Source of the DNA: Actinomycetes bacterium
GTDB taxonomy: Bacteria > Actinomycetota > Acidimicrobiia > Acidimicrobiales > RAAP-2
Assembly: GCA_021785695.1 (NCBI GenBank)
Contig: JAJYEQ010000003.1
Span: 1 to 64,000, forward strand
Length of the DNA stretch: 64,000 bases
Direction: 5' to 3'
Shown: positions 1 to 8,633 of the stretch, piece by piece
Numbering within the stretch: the first letter of the stretch is position 1
Layout of the letters: the number at the start of each line of letters is the position of its first letter
Notes under the pieces: generated by a model
What the model was told of the DNA's origin: nothing
Seen by the model: the letters and a program-made list of their open reading frames with translations, nothing else
Database searches by the model: none
Program-made: the position numbers and the translations under genes

Positions 1-71
1 CTTGAGGGGACGGGGCGTCGACAGTCTGCCGAGCGTGACGTTGACGACCGACGACAAGAGTTAGGGTGTCG

Positions 72-118
72 GAAACTGTTCACTTTTCGAGCGTTGAAAG
101 TGTCCAGTTTTCGAGCGT
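72..118 (+). repeat. Two tandem 23-nt direct repeats, IS21-like end
   Basis: Positions 72-94 and 96-118 carry two copies of a 23-nt unit (each starts GAAA and ends TTTTCGAGCGT) that match at 20 of 23 positions. The spacing and the GTGT just before the first copy resemble the multiple terminal repeats of IS21-family elements. No istA or istB coding sequence follows, so this would be an orphan end or relic. The similarity is from memory of the family pattern and is not certain. Confidence 0.4.
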
Positions 119-287
119 CGTCGACACATGCGATGTACGGTTCGGAGCCGTCGCCCCATGACAGTCGGCGCAAAATAGAACTCGGCCACCGTTCGAGGGT
201 GCACTCGCCACTGTCGCGGCACTGTCGCGGGTCCCGGCCGGCCGACCACAGACCAAGGGACTACTGGTGATCGGGCCTCACCGGGCA

Positions 288-331
288 TTCCCAAGCTGAG
301 AACGCGAGTTCGATTCTCGTCACCCGCTCCA
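288..331 (+). other. tRNA-Gly(CCC) 3' fragment, probable att site
   Basis: The stretch reads as the 3' half of a glycine tRNA: anticodon loop TTCCCAA at 288-294 with anticodon CCC at 290-292, the 3' anticodon-stem strand GCTGA, a variable region, a T arm with loop TTCGATT closed by GCGAG/CTCGT, the acceptor strand CACCCGC, discriminator T and CCA ending at 331. The sequence before 288 cannot pair with the anticodon stem and no D arm is present, so this is not a complete gene. A tRNA tail starting in the anticodon loop is the usual attachment-site footprint of tyrosine-recombinase elements. By the normal geometry the element and the intact tRNA would lie to the left, outside the window. Confidence 0.72.
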
Positions 332-778
332 AGGCGACCTGGACGCAATCCCTATATACGAAGGGATTTTGCGAAGTGGGGTATCCATTTCAGCGGAGTG
401 ACCGTGCCGCGTAGCACCTGGAAACCTGCCCGAACGAGCATCGCGAACGCTCGCCTTTGAGGCCCCTCTGATCAGCGCTACTCCTTCGAGATGGATACCC
501 CCATTGTGATGTTGTCGGTGCACATGCTCACATGTCTACACAAGTACAGATTGATATGTCGGTCAGCCGCGCTGCGCGTTAGCAGTTCAAGTCACTTTCG
601 CGGATTACGGAATCTTCACCCCAGGGTTGGAAACACAAGATTCCCGCATATCTCTCTGCCTGTACGAACTCGGTCATCCCCCCCGGGGAGGAAGACACAC
701 CGCCACTTCAACGCGTGCAACATTGCTCAACAGGTAGGCCGAGGCAGCCGCGCGTAGAACCGGATCGGCATGACATCC
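332..778. other. Stretch without a recognisable gene
   Basis: No open frame here shows protein-like composition and no RNA gene was recognised. It separates the tRNA fragment from the stop codon of the Mrr-like gene. Confidence 0.5.
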
Positions 779-1663
779 CTATTCGCGAGCAAGAAAGTAC
801 ACCGGCCGGAGAGGCAGTCGCTGTCTGTCTTCCTCACCAAGGTTTTCGTAGTTCTCAACCCACAGATCGAACAAACGCTCCAGATTGATCAGGGTGATGT
901 GACGATTCTCCTGGTGTCGGGCTTCTCGTTCTGCCTCTGAGGTGAAGCCTGATGTAACAACGAATATGCCAACGTCCTGTGGACTCAATACCGCCATAAA
1001 GGATCGAAGTCCGCTGACGTCGATCTTCTGACCGCTCAGTCTCTTTACTTGGACCTTGATGCGGGGTCCCTTCGCGCCCAGGGGGTCGGTGTAGGCAACG
1101 ATGTCAAGTCCTCCGTCCTTGCCCGGGGGAGAAACCCACGACACGAAGTAACCCATGGCTCGAAGGAGAGCAGCGACCAGAGCTTGAAAATCGTAAGGCG
1201 GTACGTTCTGCAAGAACTCGGCAATCTCCGCCCAGGCAGACTCCTCGGCCTCGTCAAGCGTGGCCCTAGCGCTGACGGTCGAACCAGGTTCTAGGCCTTC
1301 CTCTGGTTCTAGTTCTTCCGTGTTCTTCCACACCTTGTACAAGCGATCGGCTTCTCGCTTCAGAGCAACGGGGTCCGCAAACCTCTCGTATGCCGCCTTG
1401 CCCTCCTCAGTGACAAACCAAGTGCCCTTGACCTTCAACATCCACCCAGCCTTCACGGGGGCAATCGTGGAGAAGCGGAGGATCTTGCCGTAGCGCTCTT
1501 GCGAGGTATTGGGATATGGAGTGTTCTCAAAGTCTGTCGGCGGAAGCTTCTGTCGTGCCTTGTCGATCACGTCTGACGCTCTGATTCCCTCGGGGTTGTC
1601 GATAAGAATCGCCAGCACAGTCCCCATGATTTGACCAACACGTTCCGTTGTGATTTCCGCCAT
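779..1663 (-). CDS. mrr: Mrr-type restriction endonuclease
   Basis: 294 aa. The N-terminal half (residues about 1-140) looks like the winged-helix Mrr_N domain and the C-terminal half is an Mrr_cat PD-(D/E)xK nuclease: GGLDIV with D187, then VQVKR with Q205 and K207 form the D...QxK core. Mrr proteins cut methylated DNA and act as solitary type IV restriction enzymes; no methyltransferase lies beside it. I chose the ATG at 1663 because a TATCCT hexamer (minus strand, + positions 1670-1675) sits 6 nt upstream, as for a leaderless mRNA; a longer frame reaches 1786 but its extra residues look non-coding. Placed in an accessory region next to an integration scar. Confidence 0.85.
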   Translation of the reverse strand: MAEITTERVGQIMGTVLAILIDNPEGIRASDVIDKARQKLPPTDFENTPYPNTSQERYGKILRFSTIAPVKAGWMLKVKGTWFVTEEGKAAYERFADPVALKREADRLYKVWKNTEELEPEEGLEPGSTVSARATLDEAEESAWAEIAEFLQNVPPYDFQALVAALLRAMGYFVSWVSPPGKDGGLDIVAYTDPLGAKGPRIKVQVKRLSGQKIDVSGLRSFMAVLSPQDVGIFVVTSGFTSEAEREARHQENRHITLINLERLFDLWVENYENLGEEDRQRLPLRPVYFLARE

Positions 1664-1669
1664 GACGTG

Positions 1670-1675
1670 AGGATA
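1670..1675 (-). promoter_or_regulatory. -10 hexamer of the Mrr gene
   Basis: TATCCT on the minus strand, 6 nt before the ATG at 1663, so transcription would start at or next to the start codon. No clear -35 element was identified. Confidence 0.5.
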
Positions 1676-1941
1676 GATCGAAGTTGTGCCACGAGAGGTA
1701 CTGCGCCCTGGCGATCCCGGATTGACTTGGTGGCGCAGCGGACCAACGGTTCGCCGTTTTCGGCGTCCATCCCGGTGACGCGGCACTGCTGGGTCGGGAC
1801 CGTAGGTAGGGCTGGCCGCGACGCTCGACGAGACTGGTGGCTCGCAGGTCGAGGAGCGTGGCCTCGGACACCGACGGAAGGAGAGTGCGGCTTCGCATGG
1901 TTCGCCGGTGCGCCCGTCGGTGACGGAGGTGTGACCGTGCG

Positions 1942-2381
1942 TTACGACTCGACATGATGCACCTCACCGTCGGTGATCGCGGCGTCTCCCTCAGAGTGGG
2001 CACCATAGATAACGAGACTGAGGAGGTACGACACACCGATTGCGAGGTAGATGACTTCGAATGGCCAGTAGGTGGCATCCATCGCCCCGGCGATCACACA
2101 GGCGATGACCGACGTGACAACTCCGACGACGGCGCTCACGCGCGAGGCCTTCAACCTGACGAGTACCTGGCGCTCGTCGGCTCGTCGGCCAAGCACCGCG
2201 CCCACGTCAGAATCCTGCGCGCTGGCGGCATAATAACGACCACCGCGATGACCGTCACGGCTTCCCCGATGACGACGGCGTCCCACTGGGCATGGCCCAA
2301 GCCGACCGCCAGCGAGATCGCAGTACCTGCGACGCCGGCCAGAACCGGCGCCCACAGCTTGCGGCGCGTCCTTCTCCTCAT
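1942..2381 (-). pseudogene. Frameshifted small membrane protein (DUF2178-like)
   Basis: Two frames on the minus strand together make one plausible protein. The first (2381 to about 2190) gives two membrane helices and a basic stretch (RRRTRRKLW...ARRIL). The second (about 2200 to the TAA at 1942) continues with ADERQVLVRLKAS and two more helices, the layout of small DUF2178-like membrane proteins often encoded beside an XRE regulator. The switch needs a one-base shift near 2190-2200; read straight, the first frame stops at 2151. Its ATG overlaps the stop of the XRE gene (ATGA at 2378-2381). Either a real pseudogene or a sequencing error; the family name is tentative. Confidence 0.55.
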
Positions 2382-2584
2382 ACGCCTTCCTCCTGATCGG
2401 GTTCGAACATCTTGTCGATGGGCAATGCGAAGAACCGGGCGATGCGAAAGGCGAGCGGCAGGGACGGCAGGTACCGGCCATTCTCGATCGAGATCACCGT
2501 TTGGCGAGAGACGCCGAGTTCGGCCGCGAGTTCTACTTGCGACAGCTCCCGCCGGAGCCGCTCTTCCCGCACTCGGTTGCGCAT
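2378..2584 (-). CDS. XRE-family transcriptional regulator
   Basis: 68 aa, essentially one Cro/CI helix-turn-helix: RELSQVELAAELGVSRQTV followed by SIENGRYLPSLPLAFRIARFF, a typical layout of short YozG-like regulators that control a neighbouring membrane protein. It overlaps the next gene by ATGA. The promoter reads TTGACA (2621-2616), 18 nt spacer, TACCTT (2597-2592), 7 nt, ATG, so the transcript is probably leaderless and the gene probably autoregulated through the inverted repeat at 2591-2630. Confidence 0.85.
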   Translation of the reverse strand: MRNRVREERLRRELSQVELAAELGVSRQTVISIENGRYLPSLPLAFRIARFFALPIDKMFEPDQEEGV

Positions 2585-2590
2585 TGACGT

Positions 2591-2630
2591 AAAGGTACCT
2601 TGACTAGACAGACGATGTCAAGTCACCTTT
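2591..2630 (-). promoter_or_regulatory. Promoter with 14-bp inverted-repeat operator
   Basis: Arms AAAGGTACCTTGAC (2591-2604) and GTCAAGTCACCTTT (2617-2630) are inverted repeats matching at 12 of 14 positions, with a 12-nt spacer. On the minus strand they overlap the -35 TTGACA and the -10 TACCTT of the XRE gene, the expected position for an autorepressor site. Confidence 0.7.
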
Positions 2631-2749
2631 ACTTCACATGCTTAACTCGTCGTTGGTGCCCGGGCAGTGACCGGGCGGGCGGCTTCGCCGACGACTGCCG
2701 GGCTATCCGAGATGGTTCGCCGGACACCTGTCCCCGGCCGGTTCGGCGC

Positions 2750-3336
2750 TCAGTCGGGTCCGCGCGCGGCACGCTCGATCTCTCCTCCACCTATCGATCC
2801 GTCTTCGCCGCTGTGCTGCCCCACGCCGACCTGGTTACCAATCCCTGGCACGTCGTTCGTCACGCCACCGCCCAGGTTGACCTCGCACCGGCGCGTCCAG
2901 AACGTCATCTTCGATCATCGAGATCGTAGGGATGACCCCCTCTGCCGGACGCGTCGCCCGTTCACCCTCGTCGCCGAGCACCTCGGCGAGAATGCCTTCG
3001 ACCAGATGCTCGGCCTCGTGCGCGCCGTCGTTCGCTACCGAGGGGCCGAGATACCCGGTCGGTCGAGGAGGCTATTCGTGAGCTCGACACGGCGAAGTCA
3101 CCGGTGAGCGCATCGATGGGCTAATCCGTGACATGGCTGACCAGAACTGGCCGCTCGAGGTGTGTTCGCTGAGTCGGACCCTCACGCATTGGCGCCACGA
3201 GGTCATCGCCTGGCACCAGCTGCACATCACAGACTGAAGCGAGGAACAACGTGGTCACGCGAGTCAAGCGCGTATGCGTTTCCGGTCGCTTCGCACCTAC
3301 CGAGTCCGCGCTCACTACGAAGGCGAGCCCAACTGA
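2750..3336 (+). pseudogene. Decayed ISL3-family transposase (C-terminal part)
   Basis: Pieces in shifting frames match the ISL3/IS1557-type transposase in order: RGTLDLSSTYRSVF (from about 2768), then RRVQNVIFDHRDRRDDPL and AEHLGENAFDQMLGLVRA, then RIDGLIRDMADQNWPLEVCSL and TLTHWRHEVIAWHQLHITD (to about 3237), TEARNNVVTRVKRV (about 3235-3276), and RSLRTYRVRAHYEGEPN ending with TGA at 3334-3336. In intact members these are one continuous frame (TEAMNN..KRVKR..FRSFRNYRIRALLYAGKPNW). At least four frame changes and an internal stop make it dead. No terminal inverted repeats were found and the N-terminal half is missing or unreadable. Confidence 0.75.
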
Positions 3337-3486
3337 GCTCTCCTCGCGACGATCACATCCCGCCAGATTCCTCTTCCCCAGATTCGGTCCTCGAGTTGCG
3401 ACTCGTCAGGTGGCTGGTCGCTATCCACCGGTGAGTCCTCAGCGCCGAACGCCACCCCCTGAGCAGATGCCGCACCTGCCGCAGTG

Positions 3487-4164
3487 CTAGTCAACGTCGC
3501 GCGGGCCCTCGGAGTCAGCACTCTCGACGTGTCGTCCACTGGGGGCGACGGGCAGCTGAATGTTGAAGCGGAGACCAACCATGCGGATGGCGAAGCAGAC
3601 CGCGAACCCGATGAGGGGGAAGGCCAGGCTGTGAGATCCTGCGGCGTGGGCCCCAACCACGACGGCGGCACCTGCCAGCGCGGGCACCGCGTAGAGATCG
3701 TGCTGCAGCACGGTGGGGATCTGGCGGAGCAGGACATCGCGGAGCATGCCCCCTCCGATGCCGGTGATGGCACCAAGGATGATGGCCTGCGCCGGACCAA
3801 GACGGAACTCGATCGCCTTGGCGGCTCCCGTGACACAGAACAGCGCCAGCCCGGCGGCGTCGAGGACTTGGATGACATTCCAGATCCGCTCCAGGATCGT
3901 CCGCGCAACGAACGTCGCGAGCCCAGCGGCCCCGGCGGCCGCCAGGTAGCGCCAGTCACGGAACGTCGCAGGCGGCGTTCCGATCAGCAGGTCCCGGATG
4001 ATGCCCCCGGCTATAGCGACCACCACCGCCAAGACCAGGACGCCGAACAGATCCAGGCGCGCCCGGACTGCGGCGAGTCCGCCGCTGATGCCGAACACGA
4101 AGGTGCCGATCAGGTTCAGCCAAAGAATCAGCGTGGGGTCAAAGCCCTGGACCATACGTGGCAT
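3487..4164 (-). CDS. TRIC-family (YadS-like) cation channel protein
   Basis: 225 aa with about seven hydrophobic helices. It shows the duplicated half typical of the bacterial UPF0126/TRIC family: AIAGGIIRDLLIG in the first repeat and GIGGGMLRDVLL in the second. Family members are trimeric potassium-selective channels in the cytoplasmic membrane. The start is either ATG 4164 (MPRMVQGF) or 4155 (MVQGF); residues upstream in the same frame overlap the divergent amidohydrolase and look non-coding. The C-terminal tail after the last helix is hydrophilic (about 25 aa). Confidence 0.85.
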   Translation of the reverse strand: MPRMVQGFDPTLILWLNLIGTFVFGISGGLAAVRARLDLFGVLVLAVVVAIAGGIIRDLLIGTPPATFRDWRYLAAAGAAGLATFVARTILERIWNVIQVLDAAGLALFCVTGAAKAIEFRLGPAQAIILGAITGIGGGMLRDVLLRQIPTVLQHDLYAVPALAGAAVVVGAHAAGSHSLAFPLIGFAVCFAIRMVGLRFNIQLPVAPSGRHVESADSEGPRDVD

Positions 4165-4185
4165 CCTTGCCCATAGGAGGTGACC

Positions 4186-5454
4186 ATGTCTAACGACGAC
4201 ACGATCCGATCCATCCTGAGCGGCCTGGACGGCCTCACATCCGATCTCGAGGCCTTCTACCGGGACCTCCACGCCCACCCCGAGCTGTCACTGCAGGAAC
4301 ATCGCACCGCAGACCGGGCGGCCGAGTGGCTTCGTCGAGCCGGCTTCGCGGTCACCACCGGCGTCGGCGGGACCGGTGTGGTCGCGGTGCTCGAAAACGG
4401 CAGCGGACCGACAGTGATGCTGCGTGCGGACATGGACGCCCTGCCGGTGCAGGAGGCCACAGGTCTCCCCTACGCCAGCGTCGCGGTCGCCACCGACGAG
4501 GAGGGCAACCAGGTGCCCGTCATGCACGCCTGCGGCCACGACATGCACGTGACCTGGCTGGCCGGCGCCGCCCGCCTGCTCGCCGGAGCAACCCCCACCT
4601 GGAGCGGAACGGTGCTGGCCATCGTCCAGCCAGCAGAGGAGACCGCCCAAGGCGCTCGAGCCATGATCGATGACGGCCTGTTCGAACACTTCCCCCGGCC
4701 AGACGTGATCCTGGGCCAGCACGTGCTGGCCGGCGAAGCCGGCCAGATCCGGTACCGGCCCGGAACGACACAGGCCGCGGCCGACAGCCTGCAGGTGCGG
4801 ATGTTCGGACGCGGCGCGCACGGCTCGATGCCCGAGTCGAGCGTCGACCCGGTGGTGATGGCCGCCGCCACGGTCCTGCGGCTGCAGACCATCGTGTCGC
4901 GCGAGACGGCAGCGACCCAGGCCGTCGTGGTGACGATCGGCTCCCTCACCGCGGGCACCAAGGACAACGTCATCCCCGACGAGGCCGTGCTGAAGATCAA
5001 TGTCCGCAGCTTCGATGAGCACGTGCGACGCCATACCCTCGAGGCCATCGATCGCATCGTCAACGCCGAGGCCCAGGCCTCGGATGCGCCCCGGACGCCG
5101 GAGATCACGACCACGGAGCACTACCCCCTCACCGTGAACGACGTCGAGCGAACCGGCCGCGTCGCCCACGCCTTGCGAGCCCATTTCGGCGAGGACCGCG
5201 TCGCCGAGCTGGCCGCACCCGAGCCGGCCAGTGAGGACTTCGGCACCTACGGCACCGAGCTGGGCGTCCCTTCAGTGTTCTGGTACATCGGGGGAACCGA
5301 TCCCGATACCTACCGCGCCGCCCAGGCGGCGGGTCGCGTCGCCCAGGACATCCCGACGAACCACAATCCGGCCTTCGCCCCAGTTCTGCACCCCACCCTC
5401 GAGACCGGCGTCGCGGCCCTGGTCGCCGCCGCCCTCGACGCACTAGCCCCCTAA
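4186..5454 (+). CDS. M20-family amidohydrolase
   Basis: 422 aa, the usual length of M20D carboxypeptidase-like amidohydrolases (hippurate / IAA-amino acid / N-acyl-amino-acid hydrolases). Metal-ligand motifs are present: MRADMDALPVQE (about residue 83), HACGHDMH (about 113-120), EETAQGARAM (about 149) and a late NHNPAF. Substrate cannot be told from sequence. ATG 4186 follows AGGAGG at 4175-4180; a GTG at 4180 in the same frame overlaps that ribosome site and is less likely. Divergent from the TRIC gene with only about 20 bp between start codons, so the two promoters must overlap the opposite coding regions. Confidence 0.9.
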   Translation: MSNDDTIRSILSGLDGLTSDLEAFYRDLHAHPELSLQEHRTADRAAEWLRRAGFAVTTGVGGTGVVAVLENGSGPTVMLRADMDALPVQEATGLPYASVAVATDEEGNQVPVMHACGHDMHVTWLAGAARLLAGATPTWSGTVLAIVQPAEETAQGARAMIDDGLFEHFPRPDVILGQHVLAGEAGQIRYRPGTTQAAADSLQVRMFGRGAHGSMPESSVDPVVMAAATVLRLQTIVSRETAATQAVVVTIGSLTAGTKDNVIPDEAVLKINVRSFDEHVRRHTLEAIDRIVNAEAQASDAPRTPEITTTEHYPLTVNDVERTGRVAHALRAHFGEDRVAELAAPEPASEDFGTYGTELGVPSVFWYIGGTDPDTYRAAQAAGRVAQDIPTNHNPAFAPVLHPTLETGVAALVAAALDALAP

Positions 5455-5569
5455 CCGCCCCGAGGCGCCCGCCTACCGGCGACACCAGCGCCTTACCACC
5501 GACCTCCCCGACGACCCGGGCGCTCGCGGGACCTCGCCGGGCGCTGCCCGTCCTGGAGGCGGCTAAGGG

Positions 5570-6049
5570 CTAGGGCGCGGTGTCGTCCGACACGACTTTC
5601 CATCCCGCCGGCAGCCGGACCAACGTGGCCCAGGTCACGACGGACCCGACGACCGGGTACGGCCGGTGTCGCACTTGGACCAGGACCGCTGCGCTGGCCG
5701 TCCGTGGCACGACTCCCACGTAGCCAGCGCGCCCCCCGCTCGCATTGAGGCACCAGTGCACGCCGGTGCGCTCCACCACGGGGTTGAGGATCCGCATGCG
5801 GTTGCCGATGACTCTGATGGGTGCCAGGTGCCGGCTGGCGTAGTACGTGGTCAAGGTGGACCGAACGACGGGACTCACCGGCGTCACGCGCCAGGTCGCC
5901 AGAGTCGGGCAGCGCGGCAGCTTCGACGCCAGGGCCGGGGAGCTTCCGACGGACACCGCAACGGGTAACGCGAGCACGACCGCGACCAGTGCAGCGACCG
6001 GGGCACGGAGTCGACGGGGGGACCGGACGAAAGAACGGGGACCGAACAT
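5570..6049 (-). CDS. Secreted protein of unknown function
   Basis: 159 aa. Basic start (MFGPRSFVRSPRRLRAP), hydrophobic core (VAALVAVVLALPVAVSVG) and a likely signal peptidase site near ALA-S. The mature part is about 115 aa with two cysteines (CPTLATW, HWCLNASG) that could form one disulfide. Start ATG 6049 has GGAGG 6 nt upstream; an in-frame extension to 6253 has no protein character. Family not recognised. Confidence 0.7.
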   Translation of the reverse strand: MFGPRSFVRSPRRLRAPVAALVAVVLALPVAVSVGSSPALASKLPRCPTLATWRVTPVSPVVRSTLTTYYASRHLAPIRVIGNRMRILNPVVERTGVHWCLNASGGRAGYVGVVPRTASAAVLVQVRHRPYPVVGSVVTWATLVRLPAGWKVVSDDTAP

Positions 6050-6334
6050 GACGCCTCCACGGTGACGAGGCCCCGGGCGGATTCTCCGTCTCATCCGCAA
6101 CCTACGCCCCGGAGCCCCAACAGTCCAATCGGCCACCATGACCCGAAGAGGGCCGCACGCCACACGGTGTTGCGGGATCCCCCCAAGAGCTGCCATAGAC
6201 AGGTCACCGGAGGCGCGGCAGCGCGCCCCCAGCGCTCGGTGCGGCCGCGCCACCAGCGACGGTGGTCAAGGCGCCGGCCCGGTCGGGGATGTCCCCGGGG
6301 GGGGCCGCGCCAGCCAAAGGCCGTGGGGGCCCTC

Positions 6335-6340
6335 TATGTT
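6335..6340 (+). promoter_or_regulatory. -10 hexamer, leaderless start
   Basis: TATGTT, then 6 nt, then the GTG at 6347. It decides the start of the next gene, for which no ribosome site is visible. Confidence 0.5.
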
Positions 6341-6346
6341 GGCCTC

Positions 6347-8002
6347 GTGGGAGTCCGCGTCCGGAACCTCGTCATCCTCGGCACTCTCCTCGCCGGCACC
6401 CTGGTCAGCCCGTCGTCCGACCTGGCTGCCACGGCAGGCGCCGCTGCGCGCAACGGGGGACCCACGACCGCGTTGACGTCGACAGCGCTCGGCCTACACA
6501 CCCAGATTGACTCGATCGACATGGTCACGGCGACCGCGGGCCTAGCCGTCGCGAGCGACGCCACCCCGCGCCAGCGCCATCGCTTCTACCTGGCGCGAAC
6601 GACCTCGGCGGGAACCAGCTGGCGCGTCGTGGGCCCGCTGCCGTATCCGTCCGTCAGCGAGACGGGCCTGCCCACGGGACCCACGCTCCAGTTCGTGAAC
6701 GCATCGGTGGGCTACGTCTCGATGCCCACCACGGGGCCGGTCTTCGTCACCACCACCGGCGGCCGGAGGTGGGCGCGCGTCGCCATCCCGGGGCGCTGGC
6801 CGACCCTGGCGATGGGCCCGTCCACGCTCCTGATTGTCAGCGACCGCTGCAGCGGCCCGCTGCCGGCGTACGGCCCGCTGCAATGCCCCAGCGTGGCCTC
6901 GCTCTACCGCGTGGGTTCCGCGACACCAGACACCACTTTTGCCGTCCCCGATGTCAGTCCCGGAGGATGGCGCGCCGCGGTCGCGCTGGCCCTGCCCGCT
7001 CCCTCATCACCCATCGTGCGCGAGGGCGGTGCGCAGCCGGGAGAGCCAGCCATCGTGCTCGAGTCGACCAACGCCGGTCGGACGTGGCAGCGGCTCGGGA
7101 ATCCCTGCAACCAGCTGCTGATCCAGCAGCTCTTGACACCCTCCCCGCACCCCTGGCTGCTCTCCTGCTTCCTCGACGGCGGCATGGAGCAGGGGACGAA
7201 CCGGCTCTGGGCGTCGCGCGACAGCGGTCGGCACTGGGCGCTCCTGGCCTCCTCGGGTGAGCAACAGTTCTTCGTGGGCAACATCGCCGACACCTGGAAC
7301 ACGCTCGCCCTGTCCGGCAACGCTCAGAGGATCTTCAGCGCGGTCGGGGGCGCTGGTGGAGGAGTCGAGACCAGCCCGGACGGTCGGCACTGGACGTTCG
7401 CCCGGTTCAGCCCGCAGTCCGGGGGCGCTCCCGAGTGGATCGACACCTTCGGGGCCACGGGAGCCCTGTTCGGCACCCAGCTCGGCAACGTGTGGCGGAC
7501 CTTCGACGGCGTGACCTGGTCGCCACTCCGGCTGCGGGCGGGGAGCTTCCGCGGGCTGCCGATCTGCACCCAGAGTCGTGGGGTCGAAGCCTCTCTGGGA
7601 GGTGCCCAGAGCGTGCAGGGGACGATCTATCGCACGGTGGACTTCACCAACACGGGCCCCCACAGCTGCTACCTGAGCGGCGTCCCCGATGTGCAGCCGG
7701 TGGCTGGCGCCTCGCACTCGCCTGTGGGGCCCGGCACCACGGCGAACTCCTCGCTGGGAGGTGGCTACGTGGTCTTGCCCGCGCACGGCGGCCGGGCCTA
7801 CATCTCTGTGGCGATGCAGAGCACCGCCAGCGTGCCCCGCGGGTCGTGTCGCGTTCGTTCCGCCACCGGCGCCGTGGTCACGTTCGACCCCCCAGCCCGC
7901 TTCTTCGTCTCCTCGGGACCGCGCCCGTGGTCGGTGTGCGCACTCGTCCCCATCACCCAGTCGACGGGCGTCGTCGCCACAGCGGTGCGGGCACCGTGGT
8001 GA
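6347..8002 (+). CDS. Secreted BNR-repeat protein with C-terminal DUF4232
   Basis: 551 aa. Signal peptide (VRVRNLVILGTLLAGTLVSP). Residues about 40-400 hold spaced Asp-box-like motifs GRRWARV, NAGRTWQRL, DSGRHWALL, DGRHWTFA and DGVTWSPL, as in sialidase/BNR beta-propellers. Residues about 405-551 look like DUF4232: DFTNTGPHSCYLSGVP, a Cys pair and a beta-rich end. Probably extracellular; ligand unknown. GTG 6347 was chosen from the TATGTT hexamer 6 nt upstream and the signal peptide; the frame stays open back to 6062 without protein-like sequence. Confidence 0.8.
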   Translation: MGVRVRNLVILGTLLAGTLVSPSSDLAATAGAAARNGGPTTALTSTALGLHTQIDSIDMVTATAGLAVASDATPRQRHRFYLARTTSAGTSWRVVGPLPYPSVSETGLPTGPTLQFVNASVGYVSMPTTGPVFVTTTGGRRWARVAIPGRWPTLAMGPSTLLIVSDRCSGPLPAYGPLQCPSVASLYRVGSATPDTTFAVPDVSPGGWRAAVALALPAPSSPIVREGGAQPGEPAIVLESTNAGRTWQRLGNPCNQLLIQQLLTPSPHPWLLSCFLDGGMEQGTNRLWASRDSGRHWALLASSGEQQFFVGNIADTWNTLALSGNAQRIFSAVGGAGGGVETSPDGRHWTFARFSPQSGGAPEWIDTFGATGALFGTQLGNVWRTFDGVTWSPLRLRAGSFRGLPICTQSRGVEASLGGAQSVQGTIYRTVDFTNTGPHSCYLSGVPDVQPVAGASHSPVGPGTTANSSLGGGYVVLPAHGGRAYISVAMQSTASVPRGSCRVRSATGAVVTFDPPARFFVSSGPRPWSVCALVPITQSTGVVATAVRAPW

Positions 8003-8633
8003 GGCTCCTTCGTGTGGCGCGGCGTCGCCCCTGACTGCGCCCTTTGGCCCGACGCTCGCCACGTGGCGAGGGGGCACTGGTGCATTCGCGCCGTCACGCG
8101 TCCAGCTCCTCAGGATCTTCGAGCTTCCTGATCTATTCGCGCAGGCTCCACGGACGGCCTGGTCTTCGTCTCGGTGCTCAATAGGTGACGCATCATCCTG
8201 GGAACCTGGTCGGGTCACAGATGTGGCTGCACCAGGAGAGCGCGCCCCGGGCCAGGCGTGCCCCGCGTGCGTCCCCCGTCACTCGCCGCGCCAAACCGCG
8301 CGCCTCACGACGTGACGCGTCACCCGCCTGTTCTGCCCGGGCTCGCACGGATCGTCCAGCGTGGTGGCCAAAGACATCGTGCTGAGGACGACGGCATCGC
8401 CGAGAGCCTCGAGAAGGACGCCCGCGGCCTGATCGCCGGTCCCCCCGTGTCTCGCCAACCTGGGCAACCCCGAAGCAATCTCTCGCCTCGCCGTTGTCCG
8501 CGCACCGACCAATCCGCGCCGGTCCCGGTGGCACGGCTCTGACGCACCCATCTTCACGACCCCGCGAGCTACCGTACCGGTGCACCTCGAAGGCCATCTC
8601 CTCTCGGCACCTCCCAGCTGCCATGATGCGAAT
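8003..8633. other. Intergenic stretch, no gene recognised
   Basis: About 630 bp with no convincing frame on either strand. A 16-bp palindrome CTCGCCACGTGGCGAG at 8055-8070 is the only structure seen; it is too weak to call a terminator. Confidence 0.5.

Noticed and set aside
61..348. Minus-strand frame with ENRTRVLSLG
   Set aside because: It is antisense to the tRNA-Gly fragment; this peptide is a known artefact of tRNA T-arm reading.
8055..8070. Palindrome CTCGCCACGTGGCGAG
   Set aside because: Only 8-bp arms with no loop, in GC-rich DNA; not enough to call a terminator.
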